Source: Asterochloris sp. CNOR1
Lineage: Eukaryota > Chlorophyta > Trebouxiophyceae > Trebouxiales > Trebouxiaceae
DNA: 64,000 nucleotides
Assembly: GCA_963969365.1 (NCBI GenBank)
Contig: OZ017749.1
Location: 4,015,822-4,079,821 of the forward strand
Direction: 5' to 3'
Shown piece by piece: positions 12,801 through 23,600 of this stretch. Each line of letters starts with the position of its first letter. Position 1 is the first letter of the stretch. The notes beneath the pieces are model-generated. The model ran no database searches, was not told the origin of the DNA, and saw only the letters and a list, made by a program, of their open reading frames with translations. The position numbers and the translations under genes are program-made.

Positions 12801-14277
12801 CATGATGCGACAAGCAAGAGCGCAGCATCCTGGGCCTAGGACCTCTGGCAGAAGCTCGCAGGCGTCCAATTTGAGGCTTGCAGGCCCAGACAGTGCATGT
12901 GGGCGCAGCAGCCCTCTGAGCAAGCTTTCTGGAGCTTCGAATGCCTCTCTGAGAGATAACAGCCCTGCTGGTGCCTGCAGGCAGGGCAATGACCGTGGGC
13001 GCAGTGTCTCAGCTTGGGGCTTCTGGGGGGACATCCTCAACTCCCCATACCACTGCTTTGGCACAGCCTGCGAGGACCCAGCTCTCTTCCGCGTCAGCAA
13101 CCAGCGGTTTGTGCACACCTCTGTGGACGTGGCAGAGCGCAATGTGGAGGTAAACGCGTAGCAGGCAGTCCCTGTGTATGGAAATGGAGCGTTGGCTGCA
13201 ACAGTGCCTGCAAGGACTCAAGAGCTGTGCTGTGTGAGTAGTTTGTGAACATGTCTGTAGGCGGCAGAGCAACACTTGAGGTGGGCTGAGCTGTGGGCAG
13301 TGATGCAAGCAAAGCGCTGCGTATGCGCAACTTGTAGGCACCACCATCTTCCAGCATGGTCATTCTGGGGACCTCCAGCCCAGCTGGCTGCAATTGCATT
13401 GCCATGCCTGGCTCTTTGACAGTTTGCAGATGGTCGTGCAAGCCTTTGTCAATGAGCTGGCTGCATGTCAGGCGGCACCTCACGGGAGTTGAGTCAGTGC
13501 TTTCCTGGCAGCAGGCCCTGATCCAGGCACTGGAACCCACCGTCGACGCAGCAACAGCAGGAGGTGCAGCTGAGGGGGAGCATGCAGGCAATGGGCATGC
13601 CAGCCCGGAGCCAGCGCAGCAGGTGTGTAATGGCATGGCTCACTGCTGCGTTATGCAGCCTCAGGCTAGATGTGTCTGCCCTCTGCAGCAGGCGTGGCCC
13701 ACTCATTTACACCATGGGTCTGCACAAGACGTTTTGTGCTTGAACTTCAGCTGTGTGACGCGGTTTTGAGTGTCTCCTCTGTGTTATGAGCTTGCCATTT
13801 TCAAGGGCCTGGTGCTTTTCTGCAGGGTCGGCACAGTCAGCGGTGGAGCAACTGTAAGCTGACGTTTCTGACTGGTGCCAGCGCTAAGCAGCTGACAGCA
13901 CAGACCAAGCTCCATGCGGCCTTCTCTGTCATCTGCCTGGGGAATCAGCACGTGCACATGTTGGACCAGAAGCACAACCTGGTGCAGCTTGCCAGACCCG
14001 GCGGACTGCTGCTGGTCGAGACAGCCAAAAACACCCTGCAGCTGAGCAAGCAACAGGTAAGTAGCCACAAGGCAATGCCAGCCACATCTCTTTCTTGCGC
14101 AGCCAGCATGACAACCACCACCCTGCAAATGCCATGCAGGTGCAAACCTTCGCTGTTCTGATAGCAAAGAATGCAGCAGCTCCTGGCTGGGTGACAGAGG
14201 CCAATGAGAGCATCTCTTCAGCATGCCCCCCAGACTTTGCCAAATTCAGACTCGCTGCTGGCATTCCGTCTTCGTGA
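9836..14277 (+). CDS. DNAAF3: Dynein axonemal assembly factor 3 (DNAAF3/PF22)
   Basis: DNAAF3 acts in the cytoplasm in pre-assembly of axonemal dynein arms. Exons read are 9836-9964, 10039-10279, 10623-10771, 11240-11320, 11860-11954, 12225-12335, 12981-13149, one or two poorly defined exons near 13430-13620, 13826-14056 and 14140-14277. Landmarks are HQFWGLSPAVDL at the N-terminus, the YIVEDEPEVLARHLLLLSV and FLELHGNALL stretch, WDYHMKL, WRLTGLAYE, WGFWGDILNSPYHCFG and GGLLLVETAKN. Together these match the DUF4470/DUF4471 architecture of the family. Length is near 490 residues, close to known members. Phases agree except around 13.4-13.6 kb, where the exon is uncertain. Its presence implies motile flagella at some life stage. 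Confidence 0.92.
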
Positions 14278-14506
14278 AACTCCATTGCCGGCCCTTCAAG
14301 GATGATATCATCATTGCATAGTGTGAAGGCAGGTAGCATGGGTAGGCGATTATGCGCAAAGCAAGTAAACAGTTCATGCAGGGTTTGGTTGAGGTGCCAA
14401 GACAATCGTTTAACCTGAACCAGGGCCTGGTGGAATGGAATTGTTGACGACATCGATGAGCGTTTTGCCTTTTGATCCCCTCCCGTTCTTGCAGCTGCCA
14501 CAGATC

Positions 14507-17196
14507 ATGTTGCCTGTCATTGCAAGATCGTGCAGACCCAACCTCGTTCTACAGGCGTCTCGTGCACTTGCTGTGGTAGGTCATGCAGCACATGCGTTGT
14601 CTGCACATCTGTGATCCCCTCAGTCTGATCTTGTGTGCTGCCTGCAGACTGGAGATGCGCTGCCACCAGGCACCAGGAACGCACCAGATCCTGCGCAACA
14701 AGACACACAGGCCCATGCGCGCCCCTCAGAGCTTCCCTCGGACGCGCAGGACGCCATGCACCAAGCAGTGCCAGCCCCTGAAGGCTCCACTGCAGCTGCA
14801 GCGGCATCCACAGACAACACACAGGCAGTGCCTGCACAAGCTTCTGATGAGCCCCAGCAGCCACAGCGGCGCAGACCGCGGCTGACAGTCAACGCACCCA
14901 TGCCACGCTTCATTGTGCCCACCATAAAGTTGTTCAAGGATCAGATGAACTTGGAAACAGCACTAGATGTAGTGAAGGTGAGCATGCCAGAGGCTCTCAC
15001 TGCCTGTGGTTGCAGTCAGCAGCATGTCAAGCACAGCCGTGCCATGGTCTCTGCCTGCACCTTGAGTGAATTACCACCGTTCACAACTCATGGCCTGCCT
15101 CTTGATGCGTCTGCTGAGTAGGCAGCACATCTGCCCTCCTCTGAAGCTTGCAATCTAGCCTGGCACTGCAGGCAGTCTCACGCTGGCTGCCCGTGACGTC
15201 CTGCACCTGGAATTCCCATGTGAAGGGCCGATGCGGCAACCAGACCACTGGCTGCTGCACCGCGTGTGCAGTCTGCTGCAGTTCCCCTGGACGCAGGCTG
15301 GTGCAGCAGCCACAGCACCCACCTTTGCCCATGCAGGCCAATGCCAAGGCCAAGTTTGATGAGTCAGTCGAGATAGCCTTAAATTTGGGCGTGGACCCAA
15401 GGAGAGGGGACCAGACCGTGCGAGGCACTGTGGTTCTGCCCCACGGCACGGGCAAGTCCGTCAAGGTGGCGGTGTTTGCAGAGGGGGAGGACGCTGACGC
15501 TGCCAGGGCTGCCGGTGCGTGCTTCACCCTTTGCAGGACCAGGAAGCGTGCAGGGGACGTGCTGCTCACAGAGTATTCTGTTGTGGTCAGGGCTGCACGG
15601 CGGCAGCCTGATCACTGCTGAAATCTGGTTCACTTGTCATGAGGCAGAGGTAGAGCGAGCTGGTGGGCAGGGCCACCCTTTTGTAGCACCCTAACCCAAG
15701 CCATGCTGGGCCCCTCAGGAGGCGCGAGCTCGTCTGCAGAGAAAGCTCCCTCTCTGGCAGCCTGCGCAACCGAAGTGCAGTGCCAGGTCACCCATACAGT
15801 GAGGACATCTGCAGGGCCCTGGCCGCACACATGATTCCAGGTTGCGGCCCTGAGCTGCAGTCAACCTGTGCTCACGTTGGTTGCATGAAACCTCCTGTGC
15901 AGGCGCGGATGTGGTGGGCGGCCCTGAGCTCGTTCAGCAGATCAGCAGCTCTGGCGGGGGCAGCATCAGCTTCGGCAAGTGCGTGGCTGTGCCGGCCATG
16001 ATGCCCCAGCTGGGGCGGGTGGCCCGCATCCTGGGGCCCAAGGGGCTCATGCCCAGCCCCAAGCTGGGCACAGTAACCAACGATGTGGCTGAGGCTGTCA
16101 GGTGGGCTGCCCTGATGAAACGTAAGCAAGGCGCCCCATGGTGTCGCTGAGGCATCTGGGCCAGCTGCGCTTGGTGGGTTCGGCCCCAGCTGCCCGCAGA
16201 TGCTGAGCACAGTGACCCTCAATGTGGCATCTACGTGGGCCACCCTGCTTGGGGCTGGACATAGTGACCAAAGCTGTGGCTAGGCTGTCAGGTGGGCTGC
16301 CCTGTGCTGGTTGGGGCACAGAAAGCATAGTCTAGCTGAGGCATGCCGGTGGGTGCTCTGTTCTGCTTCAGCCCAATGCTTACACAGTGACCAGCAATGT
16401 GGCTGAGGTCGTCAGGTAGGCCAAATGAGCGGCACTTGTGCTGCTGTACGGTGCACCTTGCTGCACCAAGTCTATATCAGCTCTGTCTGTTTGATCTGAC
16501 CAGCCCCTACGCCACAGAGCGCGTCATGCAGTATGCTCTCGCGTTTTGGGCTGCAAAGCAAACAGCTGACCATGCCACAGGCTGCATGAGGCTGCTTCGA
16601 CTGTTAATCGCAGTCCTTTGTGCGTGCCAGGCTGCCACAGAGTGGCTGGAATGTGGAGACTTGTCTGCAAACAGATGTGGTGCGCCTGCTGCACCCATCT
16701 GCTGAAGCTGCTGATCCTTGCGTTTGGTGCCTGCCAGGCTGCTGAAGAGTGGTGGAAAGGTGGAGTTTCGAGCAGACCGTGGCGCAGTGCTGCACGCTGG
16801 GATTGGCAAGGTCAGCAAACAGCAACAGCACCTGCCAGAGACCTGCTTGCGCCTGCTGGGGTGCTGAGCCACTTCAGGAGTGGAGCCCATTGGGGCTGTC
16901 TTCATGCTTTCTGGGCTTGCGCTGCTCCTAACATGGGATCTGGTGAGCCAGGGCCGCAGCTGTGCTCACAGGCGTGCCCCATGCTGGTGCAGGTCAGCTA
17001 TGAGAGGCAGCAGCTGCAGGACAACATCGCAGCCCTGTGTGATGCTCTGCTGCGCATACGACCCAAGCGCGTGAAGGGCACAGGGGTGACGGGCTACTTC
17101 ATTCGTGCGGCCTTGTCCTCCACCATGGGCCCTGGCGTTCCTGTCAGCATTGCCAGCTTAGCGGCTGCCACACAGCAGGCTAGAGTGCGCTCCTGA
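14507..17196 (+). CDS. Bacterial-type ribosomal protein uL1, probably mitochondrial
   Basis: Large-subunit L1-stalk protein. All six exons join in phase: 14507-14575, 14648-14977, 15337-15514, 15903-16101, 16738-16810 and 16993-17196. Exon 1 gives [20 protein letters not shown], a basic amphipathic presequence typical of mitochondrial import. A Pro/Ala/Gln-rich linker follows, then the L1 core: [68 protein letters not shown] and the [12 protein letters not shown] tail. The VDPRR and DVVGG wording resembles plant mitochondrial L1 more than plastid L1, but plastid targeting cannot be excluded. Introns 4 and 5 contain duplicated exon edges. A TGTAA element, the usual chlorophyte polyadenylation signal, lies at 17440. 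Confidence 0.93.
16068..16424. repeat. Three decayed copies of the uL1 exon-4 donor edge inside intron 4
   Basis: The exon-4 3' end plus donor (16068-16112, GGGCACAGTAACC ... GCTGTCAGGTGGGCTGC) recurs at 16204-16250, 16258-16303 and 16382-16424. Each keeps CA(C/T)AGTGACC, a TGTGGC core and, in the last two, TCAGGTRGG. The copies contain indels and are not in the L1 frame. Confidence 0.85.
16611..16800. repeat. Decayed upstream copy of the uL1 exon-5 acceptor edge
   Basis: The real acceptor and exon-5 start (16727-16800, TGCCAGGCTGCTGAAGAGTG ...) is mirrored 107 bp upstream at 16615-16690 (TGCCAGGCTGCCACAGAGTG ...). The two copies share the CCTT(T/G)G(T/C)G(C/T) tract before the CCAG and the GTGGNG..GTGGAG pattern after it. 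Confidence 0.8.
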
Positions 17197-18166
17197 CCCT
17201 GACGACATGTGCCGTCCACCCCCTCTCTGTTGTGCACTGGATCGAACATGGTGCATGCTTTTGAATGGCATGAACCTCTTTTCTGCAAAGCCATGAGCCG
17301 CAGCAAAATTGGGAGGCACCACAAAAGCCCGTTCCGCATGAAGGCTATCTTCATCACATGTGTACAGGCCACTGCAGGCCTGCCTAGGCAGCCATTGCTG
17401 GAGACTAGGGTCTGGGGTGTCGCATGCACCACATGAGCTTGTAATGCTTTGCTGCTCTCCTAACGCCTCCAACATCTCAGGCAAGTACAGGTACATGCTG
17501 GAGAAAGGAAGGCCAAAGCTGTTCCCATGAACCACAGCATGGGACTTTCCAGAACATCTGCTTTTCTGAAGTTCCTGTGCAGTCGAGATAATTTGAAGGG
17601 CAGTGCACGTCAGGTCATGTCATTTATCCTAGGCTTGTAACCCACATTAAGAGCAGTGGATCCATGATTACATTGCGGCAACTGATTACTCTGGTCGTTA
17701 CTATGTGAATGCCCACCTGCTGGCCAACTGAATACGGAGGGGTACCAACATCAGTAGGCAACTAGATCTGCAAGAGAAAACCCAAGTGTCCATGTTTTGC
17801 TGATGAACATATCACTGCATGTCCAAGCAGAGGGCACGTCTTCAGCAAAGGAGATGAACGCAGGGGTTAGCAGGGGAACGACAGGCCAGCGATATATGGC
17901 AGTGGCAGCAAAATGCGGCTGGAATCTGCTCCCCAGTTGAGCACCAAGGGACATCAAGCAATGGTTCTGCATGGGTAATGCATCATCTTGGATATGCACA
18001 AATCACTGCATGTCCAAGCAGCTAGCAAGCCTTCAGCGTTCAGAAGTGAGCGCAGGGATGCACAGGCATCGAGGAACACTAGGATCAGGAAGCATGTGGC
18101 CTTCAATTGCTCCCACTGCAAGCACTTCTAAAGTGTGGCATTTGGCTGCTTGAGATCTGAGTCTGG
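17197..18166. other. Intergenic stretch between convergent genes
   Basis: This contains the 3' flank of the uL1 gene (TGTAA at 17440 and another TGTAA at 17636) and no protein segment I can support. A direct repeat is visible: the phrase CAAATCACTGCATGTCCAAGCAG-like occurs at 17808-17830 and again at 17998-18020, followed in both by CTTCAGC and GAGC/GCAGGG blocks. Confidence 0.5.
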
Positions 18167-20575
18167 TCATCGCCACGGCTGTGTTGTGCGCAGCCAGCGA
18201 TACACATCCCTGCGCAATTTGTTGAGGGCAGGGAGCATCTCCGGCACTGCCCAGTCATGCGCCGCTTGAGGGCTGCCACTGCCAGGGCGCCGCTCACCAT
18301 CAAGATGTGAGATGACAGAGTCCAGCGCCTGCAGGTCAAGGAAGATTGACGAAGCTCTTTCGTGCCGAGCTGTACTGGCTGACTCTCATAGCAGGGCATG
18401 ACAGCATACCCCCAGCTGACCTGTATCAGCTGAATGGGTGTTGTGTAGAGGGCATCTGCATCGTCATCCTGCAGGCCAAGCAAACTAGTGTGACAAGGCT
18501 GGAGTCTGACTGGCTTCAGAATACCTGGTGCATACATTTTAAGGGCCTGGAGTGTCAGTGGCCATGGCATAGACCAACAGCAGTACTGCTGTAGACAGCA
18601 GCTCCAGCCAGCGCATTCCTAGCAGCAGGCAAAGGGCCTCACGTCTGCTTGTAGGCCATTGTGGGCCAGCGTATCTAAGACGCCTGGCAATAAGGCAGCC
18701 CAACAATATGGGTTTAGTAATCCTGGCAGCAGCCACTACATAGCACAGATCAGAGGGTGCTGCTGCTATTTGCAGCAGCTCCGCTCAGTGCCATCCCAGG
18801 CAGGAGGCCTCACCTCCGCATCTAGGTCTTCGTAGGCAGACGCTTCAAAGGCGTCTGGCAGCTGGGCGGCCCGGTCCTGGGGGCTCTTGAACTCTGTCAG
18901 CAGCCATTCCAGAATGAGATCAGCAGCGCTTGGCTGCATGGCCTGCAGCGGCATGACTTTGCACTGGACACACGTGTCTGACAAGGAATTGAGGTTGTGA
19001 GCATCAAATACCTGGAACACCATAGAATTAGAAGGGGCGCCACAAAAGGAACAGAGATGCAGTCACCCAGGACCAGCTTTGGTGGACAGTGCTGACTGCT
19101 CCAGCAGTGGGGCGAATGTTGCAGATCCAGCTCCAGTCAATTGTTGCTCTATCTGAAGAATTTGTGTCACAACTCATATCTTGTGTCACCACATCTTTCA
19201 TCAAGAGTTTGCTGCACCTGCGCCTGAAAGCGTCCGGCCTCTGCTGGCGACAGATTCCTGCGGCCCATCAGGCTGAGGGCAGACATGCTGCGCGCCTGTC
19301 GAACTCCCTGATCCAACTGGGCGATCTGCATTAGGAGTACAGTACTGAGCAGCAAATGTGCTGCAGATTCATCAAACTTCCTGACCAGTCATGCATTCTG
19401 CCGGCTTGCACAGCAGGCCTGTGCAGCATGAAGAGCAGAAGGGGCTGGGGCAAGGCTTGCGAAGATGCAGCTGCTTGTGAATGGTGACCGACCTTGAATG
19501 CATCAGCAGCTGTCAGACGCGAGAGGGGGCAAACCCAGCAGGCAGCATTGGTGCTGCACCATCTAGTACTCAAGTGTTTGCCAGCTGGATGATGGCAGCT
19601 TTTACTACAGCTGCAAGTGGCAGATTGTTGATAAGCCGTGACAGTAAGAAATTGCTGAAATGCACAGATTGATCTCGCCAAACTCAGTACTCCAAAATCA
19701 GGCAACAGCGGACGAACACAAATGTGGTCTGGTAGAGGAGCTGCCGGTGGGTGCACCTGAGCAAATGCTTCAGCACAGAGGCGGGGGTCTGCTTTTGCTC
19801 GAGGCAGAGCAGTGACGGCACATTTCACCTGCATCTGCTCCCTGTGCAATGCAGCAGGTGTCATGGGGGCAGGCTGCGCTTCCCATGGGAGCAGCATCTT
19901 ATGTGAGGGTGCACCGGTGGGTGTAGCAAGATCTGAGCTGCCATTGGCAGACTGCTCTGCGGCGACCACCTGGCCTGTCAGCGGACCTGCACAGAGAGGA
20001 GTAGCAGGCATGTTACAACCCTGAGCAGTGACAGTAACGATGGTGGCAGCAAGCATGTGGAAGGGGCTCACCCAGGCCGGCCTGAAGGGCCACCAGCTGT
20101 TCCAAGACTCGCTGCAGGTTTGTATTGTCTGGGCTGCATTGGGCTCTGCAGGCATGGCACATGAGATCAGGGTGCACACAATTTTGCCGGGAGCGCTGTG
20201 CACAACTCACAGCTCTGCCAGCCAGCATACGAATGCCATGCTGGTCGCTGAGTTGTCTGCCCTGGCAAAGTCCTTGATCTGCTCAGTAGGCAGTTGCTGC
20301 AGATGCTGGGCCATCTGAGGCCACTTGTTCGAGCTGCTGGATATTTGGCAACTTGGTGTTCGCAATCGCCTGGCAGGCGGGCAGCACAGCCGTCCATGCT
20401 TGGGCTGATGAAAAGGAGGCAAGGGAAGCGCTCCTGCCAGGCCGAACTGCCGCATGCAAGCTCAGGTCTGACTTGTTCCACACTGCCTGCTTTTAGCATT
20501 CTGTCCACCTTTGCTGAGGACCCACACAGATCTGGTGGGGCTGATGGTACCCAAGAGCTGAGGCAGCGACGACAT
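18167..20575 (-). CDS. Unrecognised, mostly helical protein
   Basis: The likely start is MSSLPQLLGTISPTRSVWVL at 20575; the end is RRDVYRWLRTTQPWR with a stop at 18167-18169. Coding-looking segments, in order, are WTAVLPACQAIANTKLPNI and TEQIKDFARADNSATSMAFV (about 20405-20210), LQRVLEQLVALQAGLG (about 20120-20070), QLDQGVRQARSMSALSLMG (about 19330-19200), a strong exon ADLILEWLLTEFKSPQDRAA (about 18945-18815), DDDADALYTTPIQLIQ (about 18470-18425) and ALDSVISHLDGERR with the C-terminus (18330-18167). Composition suggests alpha-helix and coiled coil. An augmin-like or tethering subunit was considered but nothing is diagnostic. Exon joins are incomplete, and two adjacent frames near 20310 are separated by only 28 nt. 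Confidence 0.5.
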
Positions 20576-20621
20576 GTGCCAACGATGAGTGTTTAGCCTG
20601 AACTTCTGAGTGTGCAGCAGT
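20576..20621. promoter_or_regulatory. Very short divergent promoter gap upstream of PRP17
   Basis: Only 46 bp separate the proposed minus-strand start codon at 20575 from the PRP17 ATG at 20622. If both starts are right, the two genes share a bidirectional promoter or have overlapping 5' UTRs. No motif is evident. Confidence 0.35.
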
Positions 20622-23600
20622 ATGGACTTCTTCTCAGCCTACAGGCGAGGCCAATCTCTATGTTTCTTGCTGTCTGCCTGCATGGCCCTTTGCTGCACTG
20701 CCCTCCTGCAAATTGATGCTCTAAGCACACCAGCCATCACCCGCATCTTGTCTACAGTGAAAGTGATGGGGAGGATGCTAGGCAAGCAAGTCCTGACGAC
20801 AGTGCAGAGGAGACAGCTGCTGCTGTTAGCCTGAAGCGGAAGTCAGCAGCCCCGAAGGTGAGCCTGCTGTCATTGACAGCCTTTGAGCTCTGCAGTGGCA
20901 GCTTGCCTGGCTCCACAGAGCAGAAGGCAGTCTGACCATTCAGCCTGCATAAAAGGAGTACTGTGCGCAACCCTCAGTTTGCTGTGTGGCGCGCAGTTCT
21001 GATCTGCTGCTTTGCCTGCAGGTTGACACCAAGGGCTTGGCCATCATAGATGCCTCAGTTGCCCCCGCAGCACAGGAGCTGTGGCTGTCAGGTGCCAGCC
21101 ACACCCAGCCTGAGAACAGCATGCACCAGCCTTCCCTATGAACCATGCTGGTGGCCTACAAAGAAAAGCCTGCTCACTGCTTGCAGCAGGCCTCTGCTAA
21201 GACTGTGGGCACTGCACCAAACGTTTGTCATGTTTACCGTGGCTGTGCATACCACCCTTGCTGCCTCACATCAGGTACCCACATGCATCCTGCCTGACAG
21301 CTGGTTCTGCACTGACACCTCTGCGTTCAGGCCAGCCTCTGAAGCGCTCTTGCGCTGCCTGCATGCCTGACAGGTGTGCCCACTGCTGCTGCAGATGCCA
21401 GGGCGCGTTCGGTCAAGTACAACTTGCCCATGTCTGAGATGCACGCCCCAGTCTTGGGTGAGTCACTGTTGCACTTGGGCAGTGTCTGCCTCAGCAGTGC
21501 CCAAAAGGGCTGTTGAAAGCCTGCCTTTGCTGACCCTGCACAGCCAGAAGGCTGCCCGGTATTGAGGGAGAATTGCAGCACTGCGGTGTATGAAGTGTCT
21601 GCCACATGAGTGTCAGAGGGCATCGCTGGCCACTGGCAGATGTCGCATCCTGTGGAATGACCTGCTACAAAACAGCGTTGCTGGCCTCTGGCACCTGTAA
21701 GCCTCCTTCTGCCACAAGGAGGCACGGGCATCGCTTGATTCACTGCTGCCGCTGCTGCACTGGACGCTGTCTGCCACAGCAGTAGTCCCTATATGCGCCC
21801 CTACACATGCTGGTCCTCCACAGGCAGCGAAGGGATGGCTGCATGTCAGTGGCGAGCCGTACACCGTTGAAGTGCTGTGAGGCTGCTGGCTGTGAGGGGC
21901 ATCTTCCAGCTGTTGCTCAGCGCACCTTGACGCTGGCTGCACTTGTAGAGAAGGTACCTGCAGCAGCCTGCTGCTGACAGGGTGCACCCTGAGCCTTGCC
22001 TCGCCTACAGAACCCTTGCCAGTGTTGACCAAGGAGGGCGCCGCCTGATTTGGGTACAGGGTCCGATGGACCTGTTACATGCTGTTCCTGACCTTGCAGG
22101 ATCAAAGCGCCAGAGGAGAGACTAATTGACAGAGGTGTACTTGGAACAAATCTAAAAAATATGTCTCTTCCCTGTAGGCCCCACTCACCCGCTGGCCAAG
22201 GAGGGCATTGCCACCCGCAACCACAAGTCGGGGCATGTGGAAGACTACAACGTGCACTCCTTTGTGTTTGACGAGCAACACAGGACCTACGACAGGTGGG
22301 TTAGGGTATCTATGAGCAGCACACACTGATGAGCATGCCATGAGTGCTGAAGCAGTGCTGCTGTGACGGCCTTGCCCAAAACCTTGCGACACACACACAT
22401 GGATGTGCTTGAGTGGCTGCTGCGTCCTGAAACAAGTGCAGTGTGTGGCTGCTTTGTCTGAAGAGTTTTGCTGCCCCTGCGGTGCGGTCCCACGGGCGTC
22501 ATGCAAGCTCAGCGCGAGTAGCCTGTGCTTCACGTTTGTGCCTTCTGTGGTGCAGCTATGGCTATGCCATTGCGCCGGGAGGGCAGCAAGTGGTGGGAAG
22601 CAAGGAGGGCTTCACAAACTATCTTGGTGAGCATGCTGCATGGCAGGCAAACTTGTACTGAGCCCTGCTGGGCCGACTGCCACCAGTGCACCAGTGCCCT
22701 GCTGTCAGATGTTGTCTGAAATCAAAGCGCAGCAGCAGGCTCGGCAGGTTTGAAGAGTCAGCCATGGTCAGCTTCAGTGCAGCAACAGTGCTGCCTGTTG
22801 CTGCGCCTGCCAGCAGGCAGATGGTGCACTTGCTCTGACACCTTATCTGAAGAAAGCAGATGCCCTGGCTGCTGGTGATTGAGCGCATAGTGCAGAGATC
22901 ACAACTGATGCCTGCTGCGGTGCCTGCAGGAGAAACCGTGTACAGCACGGCGGCCAAGCGCCAGAAAACCGAGAAACGGAAGGAGCCGCCGCCGGCAGTA
23001 GCAGACGAGCCCTGGAGCTTGCACGAGCGGCAGCCCTGGGCAGACAAGGAGGTCGCCCCAGCTGTGCTTAATGAGGAGCAGAAAGCCTACCTTGAAAAGG
23101 TGAGCTGCGTGAGTGCGGACACTTGCAGCCCTTCCTGGGGCCACACCTGTGGAACCGCTGCTGCGAAGCTTCAAGGATGTGTTGCAGGCCACAGCGGGCC
23201 GCCAGAGCATGTGCTGGCTGCAGCCACACATGCTGACTGCTGCTTGACTGCTGCTTGGATGGAGAAAGAACTCGAGGGTGTATTACTGGCCACTGTGCAT
23301 CATCTGAGGGGATGTGCTGGACGCCCTGAGGCACAATGGACGCCAATTTTAGTACTAACTCAGCACCGTCAAGCAGGGCCCGGTTGGCACTAGGAGACAT
23401 AGTCAGACAACACTCCACGTAACATGCTTTGTGCAGCGTTGCGCCTGAGCGCCACATGCGGTCTTGTGCTGCAAGTGGCTGCGACGTTACTACCATCTTT
23501 CTTTTTGTACTGCAAGAGGCTGCAGCCAGATCACTTCTGCTGCCCATTGCATGCCACTAGGCACCTGTGCCACTGGAGGCTGCACAGCAGAGGCGTACAC

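Noticed and set aside
19331-20203. 290-codon minus-strand open frame
   Set aside because: Most of it is Ala/Pro/Cys-rich and looks like read-through of introns in the unknown gene; only short parts are coding-like in other frames.
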